Made by a program: the position numbers and the translations under genes. Positions 34,041 through 47,000 of a DNA stretch of 64,000 nucleotides are shown here, in pieces (position 1 is the stretch's first letter; each line of letters starts with the position of its first letter). The notes under the pieces are model-generated. The model worked only from the letters and a program-made list of their open reading frames with translations, was not told the DNA's origin and did no database searches. Source of the DNA: Asterochloris sp. CNOR1 (taxonomy: Eukaryota > Chlorophyta > Trebouxiophyceae > Trebouxiales > Trebouxiaceae); NCBI GenBank assembly GCA_963969365.1, contig OZ017749.1:2356001-2420000 (forward strand), written 5' to 3'.

Positions 34041-35293
34041 GTGGAGCACCAGCATGCTGAGCCACCACACTGTCCTCAGAGGCAGCGCATCTGGCGCTGC
34101 CACCCTTCAATCATCCTGAACTGCATCAGAGCATACTTTAGCAAGTGGCTCGGCGGAGCTGACACCGTGAGTCTGTACCATGCTGTCTCTAACTGCCTGC
34201 CTGTGAATGCTTTCTGTGCCGGGCCGTTACTGTTGCACAGCCACTGCATCAGCTTGGTGTATCCAGCCACCATATCATGATCTCTGCTATTCAAGGTTTC
34301 TGCCTGCCAGCTGCAAGACTCGTGGGCCATATGTGCATGTGCAGGCCTTGCCCCTTCCCCCTCCCATCGACCTCTTCATGGCCTGGGTGGGCGCATTCTT
34401 GGCCATCCTGCTGCTGGCAGGCCTGAACTCTGTCCTGGAGCAGAGCGAGCTGCACTTCCAGCTGCTGGTGGCCTCCTTTGGAGCCTCTGCTGTTTTGGTC
34501 TTTGGCGTGCCAGACAGCAAACTCGCCCAGCCCTGCAACCTCGTTGGTCAGCAGGTCTACTTTGGTGCTGTGAATTGATATGGGTTACTGCCTTTGTTGC
34601 TGTCTGCTCCCACCTGCTTGAGGTAGGCGTGTTGTCGAAGGAGAAGCCAGCTGTGAAAGGATGTCGATGATCATGCAGCAACGCCTGAAAGTCTGCGACT
34701 GGCCTGCACTTTGCCCATGGCACCTTCTGGCACTGTCTTCTTTTGGCATCCATCCCATGCCATGCAGTCCTGCGGCTCGCTGTGCACACAATGTGTGCGC
34801 AGGTGATAGGAGTGCACGCCTTGCAGGTGGTCAAGTCATATCTGCTGTGATAGGCTGCGCTATACGGCTGGCGCTTGGGAAGGTGGGAAGGCTTCAACTT
34901 AGCAGCAGGCTTGTTGCTCGGATGCATACCATATAAAATTTACGAGGACAGCTTTCTGCAGGTGATCTGGCTGTCAGCTGCATTGGGCATGTCTCTAAGC
35001 CTCTTTGCAATGCAGCTGCTGCGAATCACCCACCCGCCAGGCAAGTCCATCGCTGGCTGACCACCCACCTCTGCTGTACCGCACATCTGATGCTCAAGCA
35101 GCCCTGCCCTACCACAGGTGGCGCTACAGGATTAATCTGTGCCATCCAGGCCCAGCTGGCACCAGCCCATGGATTCAGGCTGGTGCTGACTGTGTTCCTG
35201 GGGAGCCTGGCATTGCTCCTTGTTGCCTTGATCACCAACAACCTGCACCCGCGCAAGAAGTACCCTTTAATGTGGCTGGGTCGGTACCCATGA
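34041..35293 (+). CDS. HPP-family integral membrane protein (start unresolved)
   Basis: HPP proteins have four or more membrane helices. Plant members are proposed plastid-envelope nitrite transporters, so nitrite or small-anion transport is possible here. Exons: 34041-34166 (CIRAYFSKWLGG), about 34346-34543 (PPPIDLFMAWVGAFLAILLL, LLVASFGASAVLVFGVP), 34828-34882 (GGQVISAVIGCAIRLALGK), about 34964-35040 (VIWLSAALGMSLSLFAMQLL, ITHPPG) and 35118-35293 (GATGLICAIQAQL, FRLVLTVFLGSLALLLVALI, ITNNLHPRKKYP). The signature HPP tripeptide is in ITHPPGG, cut by an intron whose donor is GC (CACCCGCCAG|GCAAGT at 35041). The family's usual QPRN is read as QPCN, a Cys for Arg change next to a donor. The initiator Met and any transit peptide are upstream of 34041 and not identified. 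It ends 176 bp before the M48 protease start on the same strand. Confidence 0.83.
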
Positions 35294-35469
35294 AGTCGCA
35301 AATATTTTGGGACTGCGGCAGCAGCAGCTACATGCAAGCCAGCCCTTTGTGACAACAGTGTCCCTGTGTACGTTCTCCTTACCAACATGATGTCAAGAAC
35401 CCATCGATCAATCAAGTCATTTACATTTAGCATGGCCACGCATGCAAAAAAAGGACAAGATTGGGCGGA

Positions 35470-37714
35470 ATGCAGCTCAATTTATTGCACGGCCCTTCTC
35501 GCACAACAAGTCATGGCCTGACAATGCACCAGCAGCCAGGCACGTTTACCAGTGCAGTCTGTAAGCATGCCAGCCACTTGGCCAGGTATCGTATTTCTAT
35601 AAGATCAAACAACATCAGAAGACCAGACAGCAGACTCCAGGCAAGCCAGGCTTTCATTTCGGTTCAAATAAGTGTCAAAGTTATCACATCTTAAGCTTCT
35701 TGCAGGCAGCTCACAAGGTGGCTGCACCTGCTCTGCCACGCGTGAAGGCGCTCGTGGGGCTGACAGGCAATGACTTCAGGCCAGGCCATACTCCCGCTGC
35801 AGCAGCCTTGGTCTGTCTCTTCCTCCTCTACATGGTCAATTTCAAGTTTGTCTGCAGGCATCCCCTGGACCAGCAAAACACTCGTGTTCTGCAGCTGTTG
35901 CCAGGACTGGAGATGCTGACCAAGAGCATCATGGGTGAGCGAGCGGCCAAGTGTGGCAGTCACCATCTTGCCAAGCCTTATCAGATCTGATTGCTACCCT
36001 GAGTCAGCCTCAGCAGCCTGTGCACTGGTTGCAGGTCCGGTCGCTGAGCAAGTCCTGATCCTGGAGAACATTGGCACCTCAGTTCAGGCGTCAGAAGACC
36101 AGCTGCCCAGCGTGTACAGGCTCCTGCACGAGGCGGCAGCCATGCTGTGCATGGACCCCCCTGACTTGTACATTAGACAGGTCGGCGACTTCTGCGACAC
36201 CTAGTGTAGGCGGCCCCGCTGTTCGGCAGGCGAGGCAGTCCTGCATGGTCATGCTCATAACAACAGCAGGACCTGACTGGATTCATCCTGCCCATGTACC
36301 AGCACTGCAGTCGCTGCTGTGCTCTTGTAGGCATCAGAGTCTTGCAGGCCAGCCATTGCCCAGGAGGTCCCACACTGCCGCTGTCTTCCTGGCTGCAGAA
36401 CCCTGTCCCTAATGCCCACACGTTGGCCATTGCTGGACGCAAGCCCTTCATTGTGGTGCACACAGCTCTTCTAGACCTCCTCACGCCTGCAGAGCTTCAA
36501 GTGAGCTCCCTGCTTCCATCGGCTATCGTCTTTCACATGTCAGCACCCTCTGCTATGCGCCGACCGCCACCTTGCCATTGCCCCATTCAGGCGGTTCTGG
36601 CTCATGAGCTTGGCCACCTCAAATGTGAGCATGGCGTGTGGCTGACAGTGGCCCATGTCCTGGCCGGTGGCACCCTGTCTGTTCTGCCAGTCATGGCCCG
36701 TGCTGTGGAGGACAACCTTCTACGCTGGCTCAGGGCTGCTGAGCTGACCTGTGACAGGGCGGCGCTGCTGGTGGCACAGGACCCCAGGCGAGCCGCCGTG
36801 CAGTGCACACACAAACGCAACTTGCAGCTGCTGCAGGGCAGGTTTGCTGGTCGCAAAGGTCCTCAAGCAAGCTGCCTCTGACGCCAGTGCATGAATGATC
36901 TAAGGCAATCATGGGTCTTGGCACAGCATGCCCTGCATGGCTCACTAGAGCACACTGCCTGCAGGGTTGTCATGAGTGCTCTCATGAAGCTGGCAGGGGG
37001 CAGTCCCACCTTCAGTCACGAGCTCAATGTGGATGCTTTTTTGAGGCAGGTGGGTCTGGCTGAGTCAGCACAAGGCAGGCTCAACTCTTTAGGCTGTCTC
37101 GACTTGTTGTCGTCATCCACCAGGGTCAAGCATGCGGGCTGCCTGTTTGCTAAGCGTCAACACTGAGTGCGCTCATGCTTGGGGCTGCCTGCCATCAGAT
37201 GGACGTCTGCCTTCAGCAGGCCCTGTCATTCAAACTGCTTGCTGTCCGTGCGCCCACGTCCAGCAGGCTCAGAAGCTGGAGGCTGGTAGCCATTGGAGCA
37301 CATACTGTAGCACCATGTCCAGTCTGCCTGCCTCTCACAGAGTGAAGCTGGCTGCTGCAGGCCAGGTCATATGATGAGGCATCCAGGTCCCTACTTGGAT
37401 GGTGGGTACCCTTCTGTGGCAGCTGTGCTAGCCAGCCCCACCCAGCTGCTGACCTGCTACCCATACCCTGCAGGTACTTTCGCAATGCCCAGACTAGAGC
37501 TCTCTCCCACCCTCTTCCTGTGATGCGAGCCCACGAGGTGGATCTCTGGGCAAACAGCAGCCAGTACGCTTCACTGATCAGCAGAGCTCGAGCTAAAGAT
37601 GCGCTCGCCAACGCCCAGCAGACTGGGCAGGTGCATTCCCCTGGTAGAACTCATCTCCACAGTAGCCGGCCAGCTGGTATTGCTGCTGCTGGTCGAGCAG
37701 CCGCTGCTGGCTAA
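35470..37714 (+). CDS. PGM48: M48 zinc metallopeptidase, PGM48-like (plastoglobule protease)
   Basis: Matches the plant M48 family protein PGM48, a plastoglobule protease linked to senescence. The first exon (about 35470-35666) is basic and Ser/Arg-rich, like a plastid transit peptide. It is followed by about 35699-35779 (RVKALVGLTGNDF), 35858-35934 (HPLDQQNTRVLQLLPGLE), 36035-36180 (EQVLILENIGTSVQ, YRLLHEAAAMLCMDPPDLYI), 36399-36500 (NPVPNAHTLAIAGRKPFIVV, HTALLDLLTPAELQ), 36591-36787, 36965-37049, an exon near 37365-37419 and a last exon from 37474 to the stop at 37714. The zinc site is AHELGHLKCEHG (HExxH) with the third ligand in RAAELTCDRAALL. The intron from 36788 has a GC donor, since only this joins DPR to VVMSALMKL in frame. 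The 78 nt at 35780-35857 are either a second GC-AG intron or an in-frame insert. The C-terminus after SQYASLISRA is not conserved. Confidence 0.9.
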
Positions 37715-38066
37715 GAAAATGCATGTGCCATGCTGTGCCACTTTGTACGCCCATCTCTTATTACAAGGACTGCTTTTGTTAAGAGCTGGCTTTCAGCAGA
37801 CAAGGCAGGGGCTGATGTACAGGTGTAGGGGTGATTTGTACAGGGATTTCAACAGATGTATGCAGCAGGTGCTGAAGCTATAGGTCAATCTTTCAAGGTT
37901 TGGTGGGAAGGTGGCAAAAACAGACAGTGAAAAGGGCACATGAGGGCTCTACTGTACAGCAGATGGCTCTGCACCTTGCAATCATGGCAAACAAAGGGGG
38001 TGCGGGAAGTGGGCTAGTTGGCCAAGAGTTGTGTGTTTGCTGTGTATAGACCTGTGCCTATTCGTT
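37715..38066. other. Convergent intergenic region
   Basis: These 352 bp separate the stops of the M48 protease (+) and the ATG18/BCAS3 gene (-). I see no exon. It must contain both 3' ends. A purine-rich run with AAAAACAGACAGTGAAAAGG lies at 37915-37935. Confidence 0.4.
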
Positions 38067-41000
38067 CTAGTGGCTACTCTCATCAAGCAGTTGCTCAAGC
38101 ACCTCACTCTGAAAGCCCCAGCCAGCACCTTCCCCATCTTCCTCCTGCAGACTGGGGGGTGGCAGCTCAGCAGTGCCAGCGCTGGCGGCGACATTATCAT
38201 TGATGTCGTGCTGCACTGGGCCACTAGGCTCGACACCAGCAGCGCCGTGCTTCATTGGGGTGCTGAACGCTGCCAGCCTCACTGACAAGCCAGCCTCATC
38301 AGCAGCGGAGACGGCAGTCAAAGGACTCTGGCGGCATCCAGTGGCACCTGGAGAAGGCGCATCAGCCACTGTCGTCGCTGCAGCTGCGTTCTGGGCATCT
38401 GACTGCTCCCTACTCACTGCAGGGGCTGTTGGCGCCAAGTGAGAGCCAGATGCTGTGTCTGTCTTGGCCGGGGCATCATCACTGGCTGGTCCAACCCCGT
38501 GACCGCCAGGCTCTGCCATGAAGGCAGCTGCGGGAGGAGGGGAGAGCGCAGTGGCCTCCTGGACGCCCCTCCAGGCCTCAGCCAGGGCCTGGGTGTTGAA
38601 GAGCCCAAACAGGTCCCTGAACAAGGGGCTGTTGACCTCCTGGTCGCCCTCACCTGCTACCCCCGCTTGGGACGCCTCACTGACATCCACTAGCAGCCCC
38701 AGCGGTGCACGGCCACCACCTGGCGCCGGATCAGGCTGGGGAGCCTCAGGTGTGGTTGCAGCAGAGCTGACATCCATCAGCAGCCCCAGTGGCGGTGGGG
38801 CAGCACCTGGCTGGGCAGCCTCAGACTGAGCAGCAGCATCTGGTTCAGCAGCAGCCACGGCCGTCAGGTGCGCTGCCAAATCGACAGTGCCTGGCAAAGC
38901 ACTGGCAGGCAGCAGCAGCTCCAGTGGTGGTGCAGCAGGCTCTGGCAGCTTGACAGCCTCACAACCATCTGCAGCAGACGCATTGCTGCCGGCCACCGGC
39001 TGCACCGCCGGCACGGGTGCACATTCAGGCTGGCGTGGCTTCACAAAGGCTTCCTGCAGAGCCGACAGAGGCTGTCGGTGGCGAGGCTGTGCTTGCCAGG
39101 CATGCTTCCTGTCCAGGGCATATGAGGCAACCATGAAGGGCGTGCATGCGTGCCGCAGATGGCCTGCCAGTGTCAGCATGTCACTGTGAAGCCCACCTGA
39201 GATGCTGACCTTTGCGTGCCCTCTGCAGGTGGGGCCTCCCCTGCTGGTGGTGCAGCCGTCAGACCTGGCAGCCTGGCTGCCACAGAGGCTGCCTCTGAGT
39301 GAGAGCCCTGCTGCGGAGCCACAGCAATTGGCTCAGGGATCCTGCAGACGCCACCCTCATCTGAGGCAGCCTCCCTTGCAGGTCCCCTGTCTGCCACCGC
39401 AGCATCTGCTGCAGCACCTTCCTCTCGCTCATCCCAGGCCCGTGCATGTGTGTGCTGAGCAGGCTCAGCCTGCTGCGGCTCCAGTGTCCAGAGCTGTGTG
39501 GGCTCTGGCGCTGCCTGCCTGTTGGGGCCAGCCGGCTGCGGTGCTGGTGCCCAAATGGGGCTGGGCGTGGGGCAGGAGGGGTCAAACAGCCTGGCCGCTG
39601 GCCCTGGCTGCCTGTGCAGCCGCTCCTGGCTGCCGAGGCTCACAGTGGGGGGGCGCCCTGGGCCGCCCTGCTGCTGTGCTGCCTGCAGGCCGTGCCATGC
39701 AGCGTGGCCTGCTGGACTGGCAACGTGAGCCCCTGCTGCAGGGTCCAGCATCAGGGGCGCCGGTGGGTTGGGACTTGGAGCGCTGCTGGCCTGTGCGTGC
39801 AGCTCCAGTGCAGCCTCTGACAGCAGCACGGACTCCATCTCGCCCCGGCTCTGGTGCAGGTGGGGCCCGTAGGAGCCCTGCAGGCCACAGTGCAGCCTCT
39901 GAGTCACTGGCCAGGTGGATCCAGAGCAATACCGCAGCTGGTGGGACATCGACTCCTGGGCAGGCTGCGAGGCAGTTGATGGGCAGGATCCCCGGCTGCT
40001 GGCCAAGCACTGCCACAGCATGGCCAAGCACTGGGGCAATGTCCTGCTTTGCTGTGCAAGATTTGTGTGAAGAGCTGCAGCTCCAACACTGTTGCCGGTC
40101 CGCAGAACTGCGGGGCACCATGAGACAGGCACACCGACAAGATGGCTGCCAGGCAGGTGCAGAAGACTGGCTGCTGTATTGATGCGTCACCTGCAGCACG
40201 CTGTCCTGCCACTGGCAGCAGAGCCTGGTGTTGCCTGCACAGCCGTCGGCCAGACATGCAGGTGGTGCCTTTGACCCTGCTCACTGCATGGGCGCTGCTG
40301 ACACCCAGCATCAGTCTGCACCCTGGAGACAGGCACTGCCAGACAGGCGACACCCCAGGCAGGCACATGCTACCAGCGCAGGTGCCCACCTGCAGCACAC
40401 TGTCCTGCCACTGGCAGGGCCACCCTGGCTGGAGCTCCCGTCCAGGCTCAGCACCCTCGCCATGATGTAGGCGCAAGGGGCTCCGCTGGGGAGGCTGGGC
40501 CCAGTGGTCACCCTGCAGTGCAGCGCTGACTGAGTCACTACATAGTTGACAGGGGGCCATGCCATGTTGACATGAAGCATCTGGGCGGGGGGGCTCCGCT
40601 GGGGGCGCCAGGCCCACTGGGCGGCCTGCAGTGCAGCACCGATGAAGTCGCCGAAGAGCTGACAGGGCAGACATGCACGCCTTGTTGGCGTGAAGCATCT
40701 GGGCAGGGGGTCTGCTGGGACCGCTAAGCCCATTGGGCAGCCTGCAACAGAACATTTCTGGCCTGTCAACCAGGGCGGAAGGTCAAAACATCTAACGAAG
40801 GCATGGAGCCCACTAATCAGCCGGCAGATGGGACCTTTGACATTTCATCTCATCCCGTCCCAGCACAATTCTGCTGAGACACTAGCAAGGGCCTTTGCTG
40901 GGGTGCTGGGTCTGCTGACTGGTCTGCAGAAGGAGAGTATTGACACACCACAGCAATGGACCAGGAGGCCGTGCAAATGACAGCACTGAAGAGGGCCTCA

Positions 41001-44000
41001 GTCGACTTGCAGGGCAGCATGTTGTTGCAGTGCAGCTCTGAAAGGGTCGCCGACACACGGCGTGGTCAAGCGTGACAGGCCGCCATGCATGGAGCTCTCC
41101 AGGGCCTGGATTTGTCCCAGGCTGCTCAAGATTGGTCCGTTGCTCAGGGACTGCTCCCATTCAGCAGCTGGCATCCTTCCCAGGTGACAAGTCAGGCAGT
41201 GAGCAGCTTAGCACCTCCTGGGCTCCTTGCAGCGCTTGTGGCCACTGCCTGGCCCCTGCAGGGTCTCGGTCTTGGCGGGGCGGCTGTGGCCACCGCCCAT
41301 CTCCTGCTGGCTGGCCACGCCGCGCCTGGGCCGGGGGCAGGTCGGCGTTGGCCATCCAGGACTGCGCCACGTGGGGAGCCAGCAGGTGGCGCTGGCGTGG
41401 GCTGGGGGTGTGGGGCAGGGGCTCCTCTCTGTGCAGCACAGCAGCACTTGTTCAGGCAGCCTGATGGGTGGTTGCATTTGTGTGACTGTGCTGGCAGCCT
41501 GCCAGGCCGTCACCTGTTGTGTGGTGTCACTGGCCAGCCTGCTGTGCCGTGTCTATGACACCCTGCCAGGCCATGGCCAGCAGTCTGCGGTGCCGTGTGC
41601 TTGGCAGCCTGCCAGGCCTTGTACAGTGAGCACCAAAGGGCGAGGGCATCCCAAAGCATTGTCTGGGTCTGTGAGATGTGCATACACTGAACGCAGGGAG
41701 TGTAGAGGCTTCACCGATCAGGCCAGCCCCACCGCCAGCAGCCACCTCTCCACAGGCTTCAGGGAGGCAGTCATGAGAGGTTTCCTCGCTGTGCACAGCC
41801 TGGAAGGCTGATCATGGGTGAAGATGGGAATGTCACATCTGCACAGACTCCAAGGGAGGCGCCATGGCGTGATGCTTCTCATCGTGCACAGGCTGTGAAA
41901 AGCTGGGGATCTCACCTTTCGGGCCAGCCCTGCCGCCGGCAGACGTCCCACCTCTCAATAGGCTCCAGGGAGGCATCGACCCTTGAGTCCAGCGCCTGCG
42001 GGCTGCAGCAGCACAAGCACACACTTGGAGGCGTGAGCTGAAGCGCATGGATGACACCAGCTGCTTCTGTGTCCAGCAACCAGAGACAGCAGCCAAAGCA
42101 CTCGACAGGGAGTCAGCTGGAAGCAGACAGCATCCTGCAGGTCCAGGGCCTGACGCCTTCCAGTGCCGTCCTGCTGTGCAGACCCCACAACCTCGTAAGA
42201 GTCTTGGCCAAAAGGGTGGGGCAGTGCCTCTTGACATCTGGGAGGCCACACACTGTGGTTGGCGAAGGCCAGCCGAGAACCCAGCAGCAAGTTCACAAGC
42301 CAAACACAAGAGCTGCTCCGCTCCTGGGTCCTGCAGGAGCATAAGCACATCTTGCTGTATGATGCAGGGCGCAGCCCACGGAGACGCAAGAGCCTCCTCG
42401 CCTGCCCTGCCACCCAGTGGCCGCGCAGGTGGGCGCTGACCCTGTGCTCCAAGCATGCGGCCCAGCGCAGAATGTCGCTGATGCCGTTTGCCAGCCTGCA
42501 AACCCGACAGGACAGCATCACATTCCTGGCATGAGCCCCCCCCCCTTGGGCAGAGCCCCATGGCTGGCGTTGCTGCAGGCACCCACCTCACGCGCACCAG
42601 GCTGGAGCGCACCCCTGCACCACCTGGTACCGCACCGGAGGAACCCTGCAGCCCCTGACAATCCGAGGGGCCCTCCCGCAAAGCACATCTTACAGAGCAG
42701 GACGTGGTGTGCCTCCCCACCTGAGCACGGAGTCAGGTGTTGTCCCATAGCTGACGGTGCTGCATGCGTCCTCTTCGCAGCCCTCCCGGCCGCTGCGGGC
42801 CCCAACCACGATCTGGTGCCGCGTGAGGAACCCGTCAGCCCCCGACATAACGTGCAGGTCCTCCTGTGGGGAGCCTGATCCGCGACTGCTGCTGCTGCGG
42901 CTGCTGCTGCTGTTGGCGCGAGCCGGGAGGTCGCTGGGGCCCAACAGGGGCCCCGGCTGGTCGCCGGAGGGGAAGGTGGGCAGGAAGGCGGCTGCAGTGG
43001 CTGTGTAGCCTGGCAGCAGAGGAGACGGCAACCCTCAGCACAAAGTGGCTGCTCTGTGAGGAGACTGCATGCTCATCATACAGGGCCTGGCAATTCATGC
43101 TGCTCTGCGCATGGGCAAGGAGGCAGGCACAGATGCACGACGCAGGGACCAACCACTGCTTGGAAAGGACACCTAAACAGTGATTGGGCAGCTGCATGCT
43201 TGTGTAGCCTGGCAGCAGGCCGCCTGAAGCCTCACAAGCTCAGGTGTCCCTAGACACAGGTACTAGCAGGGCGGAGAGCCTATGTGAGCTCTGCGCAAGG
43301 CCAGACCAGATGAATCTCAGCAAGGCCTCCCGTGTTTGGCATTCAGTGCAAACAAAATGGAGCAGAGCAGAGCTGGCGGCCAGTGGGGCCCAGTGTCTCA
43401 CCTGCGACCCCTGTGTACATGTTGACTGCAGCCGCAGCAGCTGCTGAGCCTGGGATGCAGCCCTTAAGCAGCCCTGCTGGCCGTAGGCGCCCCACAGCAG
43501 CCACTTTGGCAGGTCTGTTGGTCCGCGAGGGTGCATCTGTGGCCATGCGCTGGACTGCAGCTTCTGATGGGACTGTCGGCAGCCTGCACACCATCAGAAT
43601 CAGAGACATCAGAGCCTGATTTCTGGTGGCTTCAAGCAGGTCACCCAGTGCGTAATACGCCATGCTTTGCAGCAATGTGTCCAAGGCAGGGGCCAGCTCG
43701 CAGGCATGGCACGCTGCAGCTGTCAGCACTTCATGATGCAGGCAAGCAACACAGCATGCTTCTGAGGGTTCGAAGGCAAGAATGATGTTGGGCAGGCAGC
43801 AGGCAGCATGAGTGGCTGGGTGCATCGATCAGCAGCCGGACAGTTTCAAGGGCACAGATTGTTGTCTGGTGCTGGGGACAGGCAAGCTTTCTGGGCTATG
43901 CAGCAGGCAGCAGGCGGCATGCGACAGGCACACACCTATAAACATGGGTTGTCCCGCGGGCAGAGTTGGCTGCCAGCCACTCGCCGCTGCTGCTGAAGGC

Positions 44001-47000
44001 CACGCTCTGGATGACTGCTGGGGTGACGCCGCGCAGCAGCTGGAAGACGTGAACAGCTGTGGCCAGGGGCATGCCCTCGCTGCCGGGGCTGGTGGGGCAG
44101 ATCCTGCAGGGCGGCAGAGGGTGTCCACATTCCTGGTGTGACAGGCTGTGACACCTACCAACTGCGAAGCACATGAACAAGAAATGCAAGCTGAATCTTG
44201 GGGCTGAGGGGTGCAAGTCAAGCTACAAGCACACATAGAGGTGCCAGGCCCTAAGAGAGGGAACTGCACATGTTGCGCTCCTGAAAGAAGCACATCTGGC
44301 AGCAGGCTTCACCCTGCTTGAGCCGGCTGCCCCTGAACATCTGACCCTGCCGAAGCTGCACACCTCAACCTGAGCCAGGGTGCCTACCTGAACACGTTAA
44401 TGTTGTGCCCATGGCTGGAGGCTGTGACCAGCAGCTTCCCGGTCGGGTCAAACTGCAGCAGCGAGAGGGGGCTGGCATGTGCACGGAAGTGGGCCACCAG
44501 CTGTCTGGTGACCACATCTCGCACCATCACGGTGCCCTGCACATCCTCGGCCGCATCTGCAGCGCCTGCAGGCAATGACTCACCAGAGTAAGCTGGAAGG
44601 CAGGGCTACAAAGCATGGCAAGTTGAGTATCCACTGCTGTGACTTGCTGCCCACTGCCAAAGGCCACGGCACACCCATGCAGTGAGCTGCCTAGCCCCTC
44701 TCGTCTTTCGTGGCCTGTACAGGCCCAAGCCACAACTGTTGGCTTGTAGTCCAGCGCAAACGGCCATGGGTAACAAGCCCTCTCACCATTCATTTGTGCA
44801 TCAGCTGTCCCCTCGGCCGCAGCACGGCTGCGCCACTGCTCATAGCTCTTCGACAGGAATTTGAAGCTGGCGTGTCCCAGCACCTACAACCAGAGGCAAG
44901 CCACTTTACATTTCTCTGTTGGCCGTGATCTGTTTCATGCTGTATGTTACCGTTGTTGGGCAGCAACACAATGCAGGCAGGATGCCCCTGTCTCCTTCTG
45001 TCAACAAGGAACAGCGTTGATACAAGGAATGTGCTTAGAGAAACCCTCTGCACCTTTAGCTGGTCTCCCCCCGTCCTGGCAGCGACACGCGCATACTCTG
45101 CCAAAGCGTCGTAGCCAGAGCCACCATTGACTAGGGGGTCAGAAGCCAGCCTGCAGGCGACTGGCTGGGCCATGGCCACACCCCCCACATACTGGACGCC
45201 CTGCAGCGAACAAGGCCAGACATTGAGTGGCTGAGTCAAGGGGCTGCGGGCATCGTAGTGGGCGTCTGGCCGGCAGGGGCAGGCAGTGATATCTGCAGAG
45301 GAGCAATCATGTCCGAGCCAGCCCCACCAGGCGCCAGCTTGTCTGGCACAGCTGCCCTTGAGCTCTGCCTGCCATGTTCATGCACCTGCTCAGCTTCAGG
45401 CAAGCAGAGATGCTTCAACAGGGCACACGTGTAAACAATGCCACATGGGAGTTTGGCCAAGTGAGGAACACCTGATTGGAAGCGTAGGCCAGCCACCTGG
45501 CCCCCAGGGCCACAGGCGCAGACTGGGACACGCCTCTATCAGGTGGGCTGGGGCTGGGCACTGGGGAGGGGTGCGTGACTGCGCTGAAGGTGTGGGCCAG
45601 GGTGTTGGCATCAAATGCGTGTAGCTGACCCTCTAGCGCAACCACCAGCACCCTCCTGCTGCACCTGCAGGCGCCAGGGCAGCCCTGCTCAGCATGGCAG
45701 CAGCTCACGGTCACAGGTTAATTTGGCTGACAGCAGCCTGCAGGGTGAGCCAGCTGCAGCCAAGCTGCGCCCAGCAGCCAAAGGTGCCCTACAGACGTGG
45801 CAGCTCCCAAGGAACAGCCCTGCTGAGTATGGCTCAGGCTGCCGCGGTCTGCTTCTGAGGGCCTGAGCAAGCAGCACAGCACAGCAACAGACTGTGTCCT
45901 GCAGCACCTACCTCAGCGCCTGCACGGGGCTGCTGAACGTCAGCTCGTGCCGGTAGGTATGGCGCTGCAAGGAGTACAGCAGGACACGGAAGGGTGCCCT
46001 GGCGGGGCTGCCAGCGCCCTCTGCGTCCTTTGCACCTGCAGGTTCAGGTCTGTCTGCAGAACGACCCTGGGCAACTCCTGTCAATATGGTGTATTCTGCT
46101 GCAAGCAGCCAGCATGCGCAGGGCAGTGACATGCTGGGACCACAGATCTGCTTGTATGGAACTCAGAAATCCCTGCTGGGGTTGGGCATCTTTCTGCAAG
46201 CCCGAGCATGGGCAGGTGTTTTCCTGCCTTGGGGCACCAGCAGAAACTGCATGCTGTGCCACGCTGTGCCACACCGCGTAGCAAGCTGCTCTGAACTGCG
46301 GCACTGGCAGCGCAGTCGCACCTGTGGAAGACTGCCCGTGGGGGATGTCATCAGTGCTGGAGGACTTGGGTTCCAGCAGGTTGCCAGGCGCAATTGCAAT
46401 GACAGGGCGAGCCCCATGCAGAGGGCTGGACGCCTCGTCTGCTGTCCTTGGCTGAGGCAGGGTCTCAATGCACCTGCAGCAGCGGAAGGGCTACTTGCTG
46501 CCTGAGCTGCCAACATGGGCACCTGAGCTGGGCACTACACAGCGCAAGACGACCCTAGACTGTATGTGAGATCCTGCCAACTAACATAGTGCTGCAAAGG
46601 CCTCATCCGGCAGCTTGGCATGCAGCCCATGATATGGGATCTGTGCTTGCAGAGCAGGACTGCCTGAAAGCTCACAGCTCAGCTTTGCATCACCAATCAG
46701 TCACAAGGCAGCACATTGGAAAGCTGCCTCTACTGCTTACTAGAATCCAATGCTGTGCCAGTCCTCAGTTGTTCTGACCACACCTGAGACCATGCCTCTG
46801 CCCCTGCAGGATGCCCCTGCAGGATGCCCCTGCAGGATGCAGTAAGAGCAGAGGCTCCTGCTCACCTGACAGGGCCATCGCACTTGGACACCAGCTCGGT
46901 CACGTGCGAACTGTCATGAATGTCCCACACCTGAAACCCGCTAGCATACCCCAGCAGCAGAATCCAGCGGTGGAGCTGCAAGCCTGCGACAATGACACAT

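Noticed and set aside
39202-40182. Open frame of 326 codons on the plus strand
   Set aside because: It mirrors the low-complexity C-terminal exon of the ATG18/BCAS3 gene; composition is Ala/Cys/Leu-rich without pattern.
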